A DNA stretch of 64,000 nucleotides from Pseudomonadota bacterium (GCA_016720075.1 JADJXW010000002.1:1-64000), one strand, 5' to 3'; shown: positions 17,151 to 26,961, counted from the stretch's first letter. Notes: generated from the letters alone by a model not told the origin. A program made the numbers and translations.

Positions 17151-17635
17151 CAGGCCGGGTCGAACGGGGTGGCGTTGTCCGCGTCCGGAAAGAGCATCAT
17201 TTCGGCCGAGGCGGCTTCCGCTTCACCCACATAGGCGGCCGTCGAGAGCTTCCAGATGCCCTTCATGTTGCGCACCACCCGCGCCGTGAGGATGAGCTGA
17301 TCCCCCGGCTCCACCGGCCGGCGGAAGCGGCAGCCATCGATGCCGGCGAAGTAGAACCGCGTGTTCGGGTTGGGAAGCTTGCGCAGCGTGTAGTAGGTGA
17401 GGATGCCGGCCGTCTGGGCCAGTGCCTCGAGGATCATCACGCCGGGCATCACCGGCCGTTCCGGAAAGTGCCCCATGAACTGCGGTTCGTTGAACGTCAC
17501 GTTCTTGATGGCGCGGATGCTCTCGCCCGCCGTGCACTCCAGCACCCGGTCCACCAGCAGGAACGGATAGCGGTGCGGCAGGCACTTGAGGATGGCGTAG
17601 ATGTCGAGAAACGGTTTGTCAGATGTCATTGTCAT
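17150..17635 (-). CDS. fabZ: 3-hydroxyacyl-[acyl-carrier-protein] dehydratase FabZ
   Basis: Hot-dog-fold dehydratase of fatty acid elongation, balancing hydroxyacyl-ACP use between membrane lipid and lipid A. It has 161 residues, slightly long. It carries LPHRYPFLLVDRV, GHFPERPVMPGVMILEALAQ (catalytic His and Glu) and FAGIDGCRFRRPV. Two candidate ATGs exist, 17635 and 17629; either way the start overlaps the end of lpxD by 9-17 nt, so translation is coupled. Confidence 0.97.
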   Translation of the reverse strand: MTMTSDKPFLDIYAILKCLPHRYPFLLVDRVLECTAGESIRAIKNVTFNEPQFMGHFPERPVMPGVMILEALAQTAGILTYYTLRKLPNPNTRFYFAGIDGCRFRRPVEPGDQLILTARVVRNMKGIWKLSTAAYVGEAEAASAEMMLFPDADNATPFDPA

Positions 17636-18671
17636 GCCCTGTGTCGATGCCTGCCGCGTTTTCCAGCTTCCTCACCCGGGTGGCCAGCACGTCGAGCCGC
17701 TTGATGCGCGCCACGATGCGCCGCCACAGCCGCACTTCCTCCACCGGCAGCACGCTGGAATACATCCCGGGCGCGGTGATGGAGCGAGTGACCATGCCGA
17801 AACCGGCGATGACAATATCATCCCCGATCCGGATCTGTCCGCCGATGCCGGTGCCCCCGCCGATCATGCAGCGCGCGCCGATGCGGGTGCTGCCGGCGAT
17901 GCCGGTGCATGCGGCGATGGCCGTGTGCGCGCCGATGTGCACGTTGTGCCCGACCTGGATCTGGTTGTCGAGGCGCACGCCGTCTTCGATGCAGGTGTCG
18001 CCCAGCGCGCCGCGATCGATGGTGGTGTTGGCGCCGATCTCCACGTCGTCGCCGATCGCGACGCCGCCCAACTGCGGCACCTTCACCCAACGCGTCGCCT
18101 CGCGCGCATTGCCGAAACCATCGGCGCCAATCACGGCCCCGGGGTGCACCAGGCAGCGCTCGCCCAGCCTCGCGCCGGCGGTGACGCTGACGCGCTGCAC
18201 CAGTCGCGTGTCGGCGCCGAGCACGACGCCAGGCCCAACGAAGCATTGCGGTCCGACGCTGCAGCGCGGACCGACCACCGCGCCGGCATCCACCACGGCC
18301 AGCGCGCCCACCTCGGCGTCAGAGGCCACCCGTGCCGACGGATGCACCACGGCGGACGGATGGACGCCCGCCTGAACTGGCGCCGACGGGTGCAGCAGCG
18401 CGGCCACGCGCGCGAAGGTGGCATGGGGATTGGCGTGGATCAGCGCCGGCACCGGGCAGCCGGCCGCATGGCGGCGCTCGAGGATGACCGCGCCCAGCCG
18501 CGCCTTCGCGAGCTCGTCGAGCAGCGCGGGATTGACCAGGAATCCGACGGCATCCGGCCCGCCATCGAGCCCGGCGACGCGGCCGACGCGGATCTCGGGA
18601 TCGCCAGCGAGCTCGCAGCCGAAACGGACCGCGAGCTCACCCAGCCGGAATGAGGTGCCGATCGCGGGCAT
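17619..18671 (-). CDS. lpxD: UDP-3-O-(3-hydroxyacyl)glucosamine N-acyltransferase
   Basis: Adds the second, amide-linked acyl chain in lipid A synthesis. It has 350 residues: an N-terminal uridine-binding domain (about 1-100), a long hexapeptide-repeat beta helix (about 105-300) with GADGFGNARE and HNVHIGAHTAI, and a C-terminal helical extension. It lies 12 nt downstream of the skp stop and overlaps fabZ, as in most Gammaproteobacteria. Confidence 0.97.
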   Translation of the reverse strand: MPAIGTSFRLGELAVRFGCELAGDPEIRVGRVAGLDGGPDAVGFLVNPALLDELAKARLGAVILERRHAAGCPVPALIHANPHATFARVAALLHPSAPVQAGVHPSAVVHPSARVASDAEVGALAVVDAGAVVGPRCSVGPQCFVGPGVVLGADTRLVQRVSVTAGARLGERCLVHPGAVIGADGFGNAREATRWVKVPQLGGVAIGDDVEIGANTTIDRGALGDTCIEDGVRLDNQIQVGHNVHIGAHTAIAACTGIAGSTRIGARCMIGGGTGIGGQIRIGDDIVIAGFGMVTRSITAPGMYSSVLPVEEVRLWRRIVARIKRLDVLATRVRKLENAAGIDTGHDNDI

Positions 18672-18683
18672 GCCCGCGCCGGA

Positions 18684-19265
18684 TCAGGGCTTGGTGGCGG
18701 GAGCCGCCGGCTTCGGAGCCGCAGCCGGCGCCGCTGCCGCGGGCCTGCGGGCCTGCATGGCGGTGAGGATGGCGCCGGTGACATCCAGCGCATTGGTGCG
18801 ATAGATCACGCCATCGGTGAGGATCAGGTCGAAGCCCTGCGCCTTGGCGAAGGAGTTGACCTCCTCGATCAGCACGCGATTCAACTTCGAGAGTTCTTCG
18901 TTGCGGCGGGCGTTCAGGTCGTCCTGGATCTCGGCCTGCAGCTTCTGCGCATCGCGGTAACCATCGCGCAGTTCCTTCTCGGCCGCGGTGCGCTGCGCCT
19001 CGGTCATCGTGGCCTGGTCCTTGGCGAGCTTGTCTTCGCGCGCCTTCAGCGACGCGCCCAGCGTCTGCAGCTCGCGTTCGCGCGGCGCGAACTCGTTGCG
19101 GATCATGTCGATCGCGGACTTGGCCTGCGGGGCATCGTTCATCAGGCGCTGCGTATCGACCACGCCGATCTTCAGTTCCGCGTGCGCCGTGGAAACAGCG
19201 CCGAGGGCCAGCAGGCCAGTGAACACCAGGGACGTAACGCTTCGCTTCACGATGTAACCCCTCAT
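18684..19265 (-). CDS. skp: Periplasmic chaperone Skp/OmpH family
   Basis: Trimeric periplasmic holdase that carries unfolded outer-membrane proteins to the BAM complex. It has 193 residues: a signal peptide ending near STAHA (about residue 29), then LKIGVVDTQRLMND, a long charged coiled coil (about 60-130) that forms the tentacles, and the closing ILTDGVIYRT strand. The Ala/Pro tail after about residue 170 is unusual. ATG 19265 lies one base after the bamA stop and is preferred to upstream codons that would lie inside bamA. Confidence 0.93.
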   Translation of the reverse strand: MRGYIVKRSVTSLVFTGLLALGAVSTAHAELKIGVVDTQRLMNDAPQAKSAIDMIRNEFAPRERELQTLGASLKAREDKLAKDQATMTEAQRTAAEKELRDGYRDAQKLQAEIQDDLNARRNEELSKLNRVLIEEVNSFAKAQGFDLILTDGVIYRTNALDVTGAILTAMQARRPAAAAPAAAPKPAAPATKP

Positions 19266-19266
19266 C

Positions 19267-21683
19267 CTAGAATGCCTGTCCGACAGAGAACTGGAACCGT
19301 TCCTTTTCATCGGGGAAGATCACGCTGTTTCCCTTCTGGGGATTCAGCGGGACACCGTAGCTGAAGCGGAACAGCCCCAGGGGCGCGAGCCACTCGACCG
19401 ACAGGCCGGCCGAACGGCGCAGGCTACTATACTTGAATTTGTACGTGACCGGCGTCAGCGTGTCCCGACCGTAGAACTGGACATTATTGTTCGTCGAGAA
19501 CACGTTGCCCATGTCATAAAACAGGCTGACCCGGGCGCTGGACTGGAACTTCTCCGGCATCGGGATGATCAGCTCCGAGCGGGCCACGACCAGGAAATTG
19601 CCGCCGTAGGGGTTGCCGTAGTTGTCCTTCGGACCCAGCCGGCTTTCCCGGTAGCCGCGGACCGTATCCGGGCCGCCACCGAAGAACAGCCGGTACGGGG
19701 GCAGCGCCGTGGTGCTCCCGAAGGAGTCACCATAAGAGGCACGCAGGTTCACCATGCCGGTCAGGCGGCGCCAGATGGGCACGTACTGCACGAACTGGTA
19801 ATCCGCCACCCAGTACTCGATCGAGGTGCCGGGAATGCTCGAGGAGAGCGACAGCGACTGCCGCTGGCCCCGGTCGGGGAACAGGCCGCGGTTCAGGCTC
19901 TGCAGGTACCAGGCGGCCGACAGCTCGAACCCGGTGTAGCGGCTGCCGAAGAACTCGAAGATGTTGCCGTAGTCGTCCACCGCACTGCGGCTGTAGGGCT
20001 TGCCGTTCTGCTGCACCCAGTTCTGCGCCTGCAGCGCCGAGCCGGATGACGTGGTGAGCAGCTCCGAGCGCGTCACGTTCATGCCGAAGCGCAGCCCCTG
20101 GATCTCGGAGATCGGATAGCCGAACTCCAGGCCGCCGCTGATGGACTTGGACGAGAAGTCGGAAGATGCGGACACGAACTGGGTGACGTCCGAGTAGCGC
20201 ATGCTGTAGGTGCGCGAGATGTTGTTGATCGTCAGGTACTGGTTCGTGTTAGAGAAGCTGAGCACCTTGGCGTACTTGCCGGTGTTGAGCTCGAAGGCCA
20301 CGCGCTTGCCCGTGCCCATGAAATTGCTGTCGGCATAGCTGCCGTTCAGCATGAACGACGAGGAAGCCGAATAGCCGATGCCGCCCGACAGCTGCGCGCT
20401 CGGGCGTTCCTTGATCGTGTACTCCACGTCGACCAGGTCATCCGACCCCTCGACGCGGTTCTTCTCGAACTCCACCTTCTCGATGTACGGCAGCTGCTGG
20501 ATGCGCTGCTTCGAGCGCTCGAGCAGGATGTTCGACACCCAGGCGCCTTCCAGCTGGCGCAGCTCGCGGCGCAGCACCACGTCGTTGGTGCGCGTGACGC
20601 CGGCGAAGGTGACATGCCGCACGTACACGCGCTTGCCGGGATCGACGAGGAAGGTCATCGTGACCTCCTTCTTCTCGTCATCGAGCTTCGGGACGGGATC
20701 GACCTTGGCGAAGGCATAGCCCTCGATGCCCAGCCGGTTCTCGATCAGCTTCTGCGTGGCCGAGATCATCTGCTGGTTGTAGATCTGGCCCTTCTGCACC
20801 AGCACCAGCTGCTGCAGGTCCTTCAGCGGCACGATGGTCTGGCCGGCGATGCTGGCGTCGGCGATCTTGTAGATCTCGCCTTCCTTCACGCTGACCGTGA
20901 TGAACATGTCGTCCTTCTCGGGCGAGATGGTCACCTGCGCGGACTCGATGTCCATGTTCGCGTAGCCACGGTCCTGGTACCAGGACTTGAGCTTCTCGAG
21001 GTCGCCGGAAAGCGATTCCCTGGAATAGCGCGTGTTCTGCTTCCACCAGTTGTTCCACTTCGGCGTCTTCAGCTCGAAGCTCTCGAGGATGTCCTTTTCT
21101 TGAACTTGGTGTTGCCGACGATGTTGATCTGGCGGATGCGGGCGCGGGCGCCCTCCTTGATGTCGATCTTGATCCGCACGCGGTTGTCCGGCTGCTCCTC
21201 GACCTGGGTGTCGATGGTCACGCCGTACTTGCCGCGGCTGAAATACTGCTCGGTGAGGTAGCCCCTGAGCTCCTCGAGCACCGCGCGGTCGAAGGTCTTG
21301 CCCGCGGCAAGACCCAGGTTGCGCAAGCTCTTGGTGAGCTCCTCGGTCTTGAAGTCCTTGTTGCCCTTCAACTCGAAGCTCTCGATCGAGGGCCGCTCCT
21401 TCACCACCACGACCAGCGTGTCGCCATCGCGGCGCAGCTCGACATTGCGGAAGAAGCCGGTGGCGTACAGCGCGCGCATGGCCTCGCGCAGGCGCTGCGT
21501 GCCCAGGTCGTCGCCGATGTTGACGGGCAGGTAGTTGTAGACCGTGCCTTCCGACACGCGCTGCAGGCCTTCGACACGGATGTCGCCGACCGTGAAGCGC
21601 GCGTCGCCCGGATCGATCTCCTGCGCGTGGGCAAGGGGTGAGAGAGCCAGGGCGACCGCGGCCCAGACGAGAGTCTTTTGCAT
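19267..21683 (-). CDS. bamA: Outer membrane protein assembly factor BamA, single-base frameshift
   Basis: Essential core of the BAM complex that inserts beta barrels into the outer membrane. The 5' part (from ATG 21683) gives a signal peptide (ALALSPLAHAQ) and the first POTRA domains up to INIVGNTKFK. The frame then breaks and resumes at EKDILESFELKTPKW, continuing through the remaining POTRA domains, VRGYRESRLGPKD in the barrel and a C-terminal phenylalanine (SVGQAF). Near 21099 the minus strand reads AAGAAAAGG where AAGGAAAAGG would keep the frame, so one G is missing. Total length would be about 805 residues, normal. An essential gene with a single lost base points to a sequence error. Confidence 0.93.
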
Positions 21684-21688
21684 GTTTA

Positions 21689-23065
21689 TCAGCCGAACTG
21701 CCGCAGTATGTCGTTGAACAGCGCCACGCCCATCATCAGCACCAGCAGGCCGATACCCACCTGCTGTCCGACAACCTGCGCGCGCTCCGACAGCGGGCTG
21801 CCCTTGATCCATTCGACGAGCTGGTAGACGACCTGGCCGCCATCGAGGATGGGGATGGGCAGCAGGTTGAGGAATCCCAGCGAGAGACTGATGAGCACCA
21901 GGAAGCTGGCGAATGCGGCCGGCCCCGAGCGGGCGGTGTCGCCGGCGTACTCGGCGATGGTCAGCGGGCCGCTGAGGTTCTTCAGCGACACATGCCCCTG
22001 GATCATCCTCCAGAACACGCGCGCCTGCAGCGCGGTCATGCGCCAGGCCTCCTCGGCGCCCATCGCGAGCGCGGCGACAGGGCCGACGGCGCTGTGCGCC
22101 ACCATCTCGGGTGGCAGCTTGATGCGGGCCGGCGGCTCGACGCGGATGCGCCCGACGCGCTTGCCCTGGTCCTCAACCACGGCCACGTTCACGCGCAGCG
22201 ACATCTCCTGGCCCGCGCGCTTGACGGTGATGAGCACGCTGTCGCCGGCATGGGCCTCGATGCGGCGCGCCATGTCGTAGAAATCCACGATCGCGGTGCC
22301 GTTGATGGACACCACCTCGTCGCCGGCCAGAAGCCCCGCGGCGGCGGCGGTGCCATCGGGCAGTACCCTTCCCAGCACGGCCGGAACCGGCGGACGGTAG
22401 AAACCGAAACCCAGTCCGCGCAGCAGGTTTTCCGGCACGGTGAGCTGGCGCCGCTCGGCTCCGTCTGCAACTTCGATGGTGGTCTCGCGCTGCGCGCCGT
22501 CCTTGCCCGCCACCGCGAGCAGCACGCGGCCGTCACCGGCCATCTGCTCGAGCAGCGCCATCACCACGTCCGATTGGTCGCGGACCACATCGCCGTCGAT
22601 GCTGCGGATCTCGTCGCCGGAGCGCAGGCCACCGCGCGCGGCTGGCGATTCGGCGATGACATCGCCCACCACTGCGCGCACATGCGTGACGCCATTGGCC
22701 CAGAACAGCGCCGCCAGCAGCAGCACGGCAAAGATGATGTTGAACGCGGGACCGGCCAGCAGCACCAGGATGCGCTGCCAGTGCGGTCGGCGATTGAAGG
22801 CGCGCGAAACTTCGGCGGCGTCCACCGGGGCCTCGCGTTCGTCGAGCAGCTTGACGTAGCCGCCCAGCGGGATGGCGGCGATGACGTATTCGGTCTTGTC
22901 GGCGCCGGCCACGCGCTTGAACAGCGGCTTGCCGAAGCCCACCGAAAAGCGCAGCACCTTGAAGCCGAGCCGCCGCGCCACCCAGTAGTGGCCGAACTCG
23001 TGCACCGTGACCAGCAGGCCCACCGCGAACAGGAAGGCCAGCAGATGCTGCCAGGACAGGTTCAA
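21689..23065 (-). CDS. rseP: RIP metalloprotease RseP (site-2 protease)
   Basis: Intramembrane zinc protease that cleaves anti-sigma factor RseA in the envelope stress response. It has 458 residues. The first membrane helix contains the HEFGH zinc motif (about residues 22-26). Two PDZ domains lie in the periplasmic middle (near RGGLRSGDEIRSIDG and AAGLLAGDEVVSING). The C-terminal membrane part holds LNLLPIPILDGG, with the second metal-binding Asp. It overlaps the end of dxr by 4 nt and precedes bamA by 5 nt. Confidence 0.97.
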   Translation of the reverse strand: MNLSWQHLLAFLFAVGLLVTVHEFGHYWVARRLGFKVLRFSVGFGKPLFKRVAGADKTEYVIAAIPLGGYVKLLDEREAPVDAAEVSRAFNRRPHWQRILVLLAGPAFNIIFAVLLLAALFWANGVTHVRAVVGDVIAESPAARGGLRSGDEIRSIDGDVVRDQSDVVMALLEQMAGDGRVLLAVAGKDGAQRETTIEVADGAERRQLTVPENLLRGLGFGFYRPPVPAVLGRVLPDGTAAAAGLLAGDEVVSINGTAIVDFYDMARRIEAHAGDSVLITVKRAGQEMSLRVNVAVVEDQGKRVGRIRVEPPARIKLPPEMVAHSAVGPVAALAMGAEEAWRMTALQARVFWRMIQGHVSLKNLSGPLTIAEYAGDTARSGPAAFASFLVLISLSLGFLNLLPIPILDGGQVVYQLVEWIKGSPLSERAQVVGQQVGIGLLVLMMGVALFNDILRQFG

Positions 23066-24264
23066 GCGCGGATGCTCCGCGGGCTGTTGGCGGGGGCGAT
23101 GCGCTCGGCCGCGAGCGCGCGCGCGCGGGCATCGGCCGCAAGCACGGCTTCCAGTCCAGGCGTTCCGCCAGTGCTCAACCAGCCATTCATCACGTCTCCA
23201 ATGACCTGCTCGATGCCTGCAAAGTTCAAACGCCCTTCCAGGAAGGCCTCCACGGCCACTTCATTGGCGGCGCTGAGCACGGCAGGCATCTCCGCGCCAG
23301 CGCGTGCCGCGGCGATGGCCAGCCCCAGGCAGGGAAAACGCCCCAGGTCCGGAGGCTCGAAATCGAGCCGCGCGACCTGCAGCAAGTCGAGGAATTGTAC
23401 ACCGGAGGCCAGCCGCTGCGGCCACGCCAACGCCTGGGCTATGGGCGTGCGCATGTCCGGGGAGCCCAGCTGCGCCAGCACCGAGCCGTCGATGTATTCG
23501 ACCAGGGAATGCACGACGCTCTGCGGGTGGATCACCACCTCGATGCGCTCGACCGGCAGCCCGAACAGCAGCTGCGCCTCGATCAGCTCCAGCCCCTTGT
23601 TCATCAGGGTGGCCGAATCGACGGAAATCTTGCGTCCCATGTTCCATGTCGGATGCGCGCAGGCCTGTTCCGGCGTCGCATTCTGCAGCGCCGAAGCTGA
23701 CCAGCTCCTGAACGGGCCACCCGAGGCGGTGAGCATCACGCGCCGCACGCCCGGTGGTTCCGCGCCCAGCACGGTGGCGGACGGCAGGCACTGGAAGACC
23801 GCGTTGTGCTCGCTGTCGATTGGGATGATGGTGGCGCCCGACTGCCTGGCGGCCGCCAGCACCTGGCGTCCGGCCATCACCAGGGCTTCCTTGTTGGCGA
23901 TCAGCAGACGCTTGCCCGCGCCCGCCGCCGCCAGCGTCGAATTCAGGCCCGCAGCCCCCACGATGGCGGCCATCACGTAGTCGGCCGATGGCAGCGCGGC
24001 GATGGCGGGCAGCTCGTCGCCTCCGGCCAGCAGTTTGGTGGGCAGGCCGGCGGCCCGCAGCCTGGCCGCCAGCGCGGCGTGCAGCGATGCGTCGGCGATC
24101 AGCGCGACTTCGGGCCGGAATTCGACGCACTGCGCGAACAGGCGCTCGGCGTTGCGATGCGCGGTGAGCGCCACCGCGCGGAAGCGATCGGGGTGCTGGC
24201 GCAGCACATCCAGCGTGCTCTCGCCGATGCTGCCGGTGGAACCCAGCACTGCAACGCCGATCAT
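23062..24264 (-). CDS. dxr: 1-deoxy-D-xylulose 5-phosphate reductoisomerase
   Basis: Second MEP-pathway enzyme, making methylerythritol phosphate with NADPH. It has 400 residues. The NADPH-binding start VAVLGSTGSIGESTLDVL, then LIANKEALVMAG, PIDSEHNAVFQ, LTASGGPFR, NMGRKISVDSATLMNKGLE and ANEVAVEAFL mark the active site. ATG 24264 overlaps the cdsA stop (ATGA). The longer open frame upstream runs over cdsA and is not translated. With ispD and ispF the window carries three MEP-pathway genes. Confidence 0.97.
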   Translation of the reverse strand: MIGVAVLGSTGSIGESTLDVLRQHPDRFRAVALTAHRNAERLFAQCVEFRPEVALIADASLHAALAARLRAAGLPTKLLAGGDELPAIAALPSADYVMAAIVGAAGLNSTLAAAGAGKRLLIANKEALVMAGRQVLAAARQSGATIIPIDSEHNAVFQCLPSATVLGAEPPGVRRVMLTASGGPFRSWSASALQNATPEQACAHPTWNMGRKISVDSATLMNKGLELIEAQLLFGLPVERIEVVIHPQSVVHSLVEYIDGSVLAQLGSPDMRTPIAQALAWPQRLASGVQFLDLLQVARLDFEPPDLGRFPCLGLAIAAARAGAEMPAVLSAANEVAVEAFLEGRLNFAGIEQVIGDVMNGWLSTGGTPGLEAVLAADARARALAAERIAPANSPRSIRA

Positions 24265-25067
24265 CGCCACCCTCCGCCAAATACGGTGAGGCCGAGCATC
24301 AGGCAAGGCGCCGCGGCCAGCAGGCTGTCGAAGCGGTCGAGCACGCCCCCATGTCCGGGAATAAGGGTGCCACTGTCCTTGAGGCCGGCAAAGCGCTTGC
24401 AGTGGCTTTCCAGCAGGTCGCCCACGACCGAGTAGATGCCGACGACGACCGTGATCGCAACCAGCGTGACCATGCCAGGACCGCGCCACGCAGACACTGC
24501 AGCCGCCAGCAGCGCGCAGGCGGCCACGCCACCCCACAGTCCCGCCACCGTCTTGCCCGGCGATACCTGCGGGGCCAGCTTGCGCACGCCCCACGCCCTG
24601 CCCGCGAAGTAGGCGCCGCTGTCGGCCAGCCAGACGATGAGCAGCGAATACAGCACAGCCTCTTGTCCGGCGGGCCAGTCGATGCGCATCCGCACCAGCG
24701 CCATCCAGGCCAGCGACAGCGCCAGCACTCCGGACGCGAACACCGCGGGGCGCCCTGTTTTCCCGGGAAGCACGAACACCCAGGCAGCCATTGCCGTCCA
24801 GAACGCCAGCGCCAGCCACAGGGCGGCGCGCAGGCCCTGCGCGGTGGCGGACACGCGCCAGGCCAGCACGCACGCCAGCCCCGTCAACACCAGGAACGCC
24901 AGGCGGCGCGCGGTCCAGTGCGTATCGATGAAGCCCGACCATTCGAAGGCGGCGACCAGGAGTATCAGGCTCAGCGCGCCGGCGGACCACAATGGCGGCA
25001 GCAGCAGCACCGTGGCCAGCAGCAGCACCGCGATCACGGCACCGGAGATTACGCGCTGGCGGATCAT
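24261..25067 (-). CDS. cdsA: Phosphatidate cytidylyltransferase
   Basis: Integral membrane enzyme making CDP-diacylglycerol from CTP and phosphatidate. It has 268 residues with about seven to eight hydrophobic segments. The family signature near the end reads SHCKRFAGLKDSG then LIPGHGGVLDRFDS, with the catalytic acidic residues. ATG 25067 overlaps the uppS stop; the frame upstream of it lies inside uppS. Gene order uppS-cdsA-dxr-rseP is standard. Confidence 0.96.
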   Translation of the reverse strand: MIRQRVISGAVIAVLLLATVLLLPPLWSAGALSLILLVAAFEWSGFIDTHWTARRLAFLVLTGLACVLAWRVSATAQGLRAALWLALAFWTAMAAWVFVLPGKTGRPAVFASGVLALSLAWMALVRMRIDWPAGQEAVLYSLLIVWLADSGAYFAGRAWGVRKLAPQVSPGKTVAGLWGGVAACALLAAAVSAWRGPGMVTLVAITVVVGIYSVVGDLLESHCKRFAGLKDSGTLIPGHGGVLDRFDSLLAAAPCLMLGLTVFGGGWR

Positions 25068-25786
25068 GCGCCCTCGCCGGACTGTGCGCCGGTCAGGCCG
25101 AAGCGGCGCTGGCGCGAGGCGAAGTCCTGCAGCGCGGCGCCGAAACCGTCGGCGTTGAAATCCGGCCAGAGGTCCGCGCAGAAGTACAGCTCGGTGTACG
25201 CCAGGTTCCACAGCAGGAAGTTGCTGATGCGCCGTTCGCCGCCAGTGCGGATGAACAGGTCCGGGTCCGGCAGCCCTGACAGCTGCAGGGCCGCGCTCAG
25301 GTCATCTTCCGAAAGGTCGGCGGGTCGCATCGCGCCGCTGGCGCAGCGCTCGGCGAGCTGCCGCGTGGCATTGAGGATGTCCCAGCGCCCCCCGTAACCC
25401 ACGGCCACCTGCAGTCGCAGCTTCGCATTGTGCGCGGTGCGCGCCTCGGCGGCAGCCATGCGCGCGCGCAGCCGCTCCGGGAATCCCTGCCGGTCACCGA
25501 TGAAGGCCACCCGCACGCCGTTCTCGTGCAGCTCGTCGATCTGGCTGTCCAGCGCCTCGACGAACAGCCCCATCAATGCGGACACCTCTTCGCCGGGACG
25601 ACCCCAGTTCTCGCTGCTGAAGGCGAACAGCGTCAGCGCGCCGATGCCATTGCGCAGGCTCTCGCGCACGCACATGCGCACCGGTTCGACGCCTTCCTTG
25701 TGGCCGGCGTGACGCGGCAGGCCGCGGGCCGCAGCCCACCGGCCATTGCCATCCATGATGATTGCGACGTGTCGCGGCAGCGTCAT
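25064..25786 (-). CDS. uppS: Undecaprenyl diphosphate synthase (cis-prenyltransferase)
   Basis: Builds the C55 lipid carrier for peptidoglycan and O-antigen from farnesyl diphosphate and IPP. About 240 residues. It carries HVAIIMDGNGRWA (catalytic Asp), GHKEGVEPVR, LTLFAFSSENWGRP and DLFIRTGGERRISNFLLW. ATG 25786 fits the fold; a GTG eleven codons upstream (25819) is possible and would lie 4 nt after the frr stop. It uses the product of the MEP pathway whose genes are nearby. Confidence 0.96.
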   Translation of the reverse strand: MTLPRHVAIIMDGNGRWAAARGLPRHAGHKEGVEPVRMCVRESLRNGIGALTLFAFSSENWGRPGEEVSALMGLFVEALDSQIDELHENGVRVAFIGDRQGFPERLRARMAAAEARTAHNAKLRLQVAVGYGGRWDILNATRQLAERCASGAMRPADLSEDDLSAALQLSGLPDPDLFIRTGGERRISNFLLWNLAYTELYFCADLWPDFNADGFGAALQDFASRQRRFGLTGAQSGEGA

Positions 25787-25823
25787 GCGTGGATTCTGCG
25801 GCTGCGGCGGAAGGCGCACCCGC

Positions 25824-26222
25824 TCAGACCGTCAGGCTTTCCTTTTCCTTCGCGGCCAGGTGCCCATCGATGTCGGCGATGGCCTTGTCGGTGAGCTTTT
25901 CCTCGGTGAGCGGCGGCAGCGGAATGCGGATCACGGCGCCGGCCGTCATCGGCGTGAGGTGCAGGTCGGACTTGTGGATGGCCTTCTCGATGGCCGCGAC
26001 CATGTTGCGGTCCCACGGCGTGATGGACAGCGTGCGGGCGTCCTCCACGGAGATGTTGGCAACCTGGTTCAGCGGCGAATCGGTGCCGTAGAAGTCCACC
26101 TTGATGTGTTCGATGAGGCTGGGGTGGGCGCGACCGGTGCGCAGTTTTTTCAGGTCGCCCTGGAAGGACACGATGCACTTCTGCATGCGGTTCCTGGCGT
26201 CGGTCTTGAAGTCATCGAGCAT
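25824..26222 (-). CDS. frr: Ribosome recycling factor with 53-residue internal deletion
   Basis: Frr splits post-termination ribosomes together with EF-G and is essential. This frame encodes only 132 residues against the usual 185. The N-terminal part (MLDDFKTDARNRMQKC, RTGRAHPSL, VDFYGT, VANISVEDARTL, AGAVIRIPLPPLTEE) and the C-terminal KLTDKAIADIDGHLAAKEKE align well with E. coli, but the residues equivalent to E. coli 109-161 are absent, a clean in-frame loss of 159 nt near 25908. That segment supplies much of the three-helix bundle, including the conserved Arg132 region. As written the protein should not work. It lies 19 nt downstream of pyrH, in the normal order. Confidence 0.88.
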   Translation of the reverse strand: MLDDFKTDARNRMQKCIVSFQGDLKKLRTGRAHPSLIEHIKVDFYGTDSPLNQVANISVEDARTLSITPWDRNMVAAIEKAIHKSDLHLTPMTAGAVIRIPLPPLTEEKLTDKAIADIDGHLAAKEKESLTV

Positions 26223-26241
26223 GGCTGCCTCGCTTGCCTGT

Positions 26242-26961
26242 TCAATCGTTGGTGACGAGAGTACCGACATTCTCGCCGCGTACAACCCGCAGCAGGTCAC
26301 CCGGGTTGTTCAGGTTGAACACCCGCAGCGGCACGCGGTTGTCACGGCACAGGACGATGGCGGTGGCGTCCATCACCCCCAGCCGGTCGTCCAGCACCCG
26401 GTCGAAGGTGAGCTTCTCGTAGCGACTGGCCGCGGGATTCTTCATCGGATCGTCCGAGTACACGCCGTTGACCTTGGTGGCCTTCAGCAGCAGGTCGGCG
26501 CCGATCTCGATGGCCCTCAGGCTGGCCGCCGAATCGGTGGTGAAGAACGGGTTGCCGGTGCCGGCGGCGAAGATCACGATCCGGCCCTTCTCCAGGTGCC
26601 GGATGGCGCGGCGGCGCACGAAGTCTTCGGCCACCTCGTTGATGCGGATGGCCGACATGACGCGCGCATGCGCACCCAGCGCCTCCACGGCATCCTGCAT
26701 GGCCAGCGAGTTGATCACCGTGGCGAGCATGCCCATCTGGTCGGCGGTTACGCGGTCCATGCCCGTGCGCGCCAGTCCCGCGCCGCGGAAGATGTTGCCG
26801 CCACCCAGCACCACGGCCACCTGCACGCCCATGCCGGACACCTCGACCAGCTCGGCGGCCACGCGCTTGAGCATGGCTGGCTCGATGCCGTAGTCGCCGG
26901 AGCCCATCAGGGCCTCGCCCGACAACTTCACCAGGATCCTGTTGAACGCGGCTGTGCTCAT
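26242..26961 (-). CDS. pyrH: UMP kinase
   Basis: Phosphorylates UMP to UDP, the first step toward UTP and CTP. It has 239 residues of the amino-acid-kinase fold: ILVKLSGEALMGSGDYGIEP at the N-terminus, VVLGGGNIFRG, RVTADQMGMLATVINSLAM, VIFAAGTGNPFFTTDSAA and KATKVNGVYSDDP. It is separated from tsf by a strong intrinsic terminator (26980-27007), so it is probably served by read-through or by its own weak promoter. Confidence 0.98.
   Translation of the reverse strand: MSTAAFNRILVKLSGEALMGSGDYGIEPAMLKRVAAELVEVSGMGVQVAVVLGGGNIFRGAGLARTGMDRVTADQMGMLATVINSLAMQDAVEALGAHARVMSAIRINEVAEDFVRRRAIRHLEKGRIVIFAAGTGNPFFTTDSAASLRAIEIGADLLLKATKVNGVYSDDPMKNPAASRYEKLTFDRVLDDRLGVMDATAIVLCRDNRVPLRVFNLNNPGDLLRVVRGENVGTLVTND

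Noticed and set aside
21638..23980. Open frame of 780 codons on the plus strand
   Set aside because: Antisense to rseP and dxr; composition and lack of motifs show it is a shadow.
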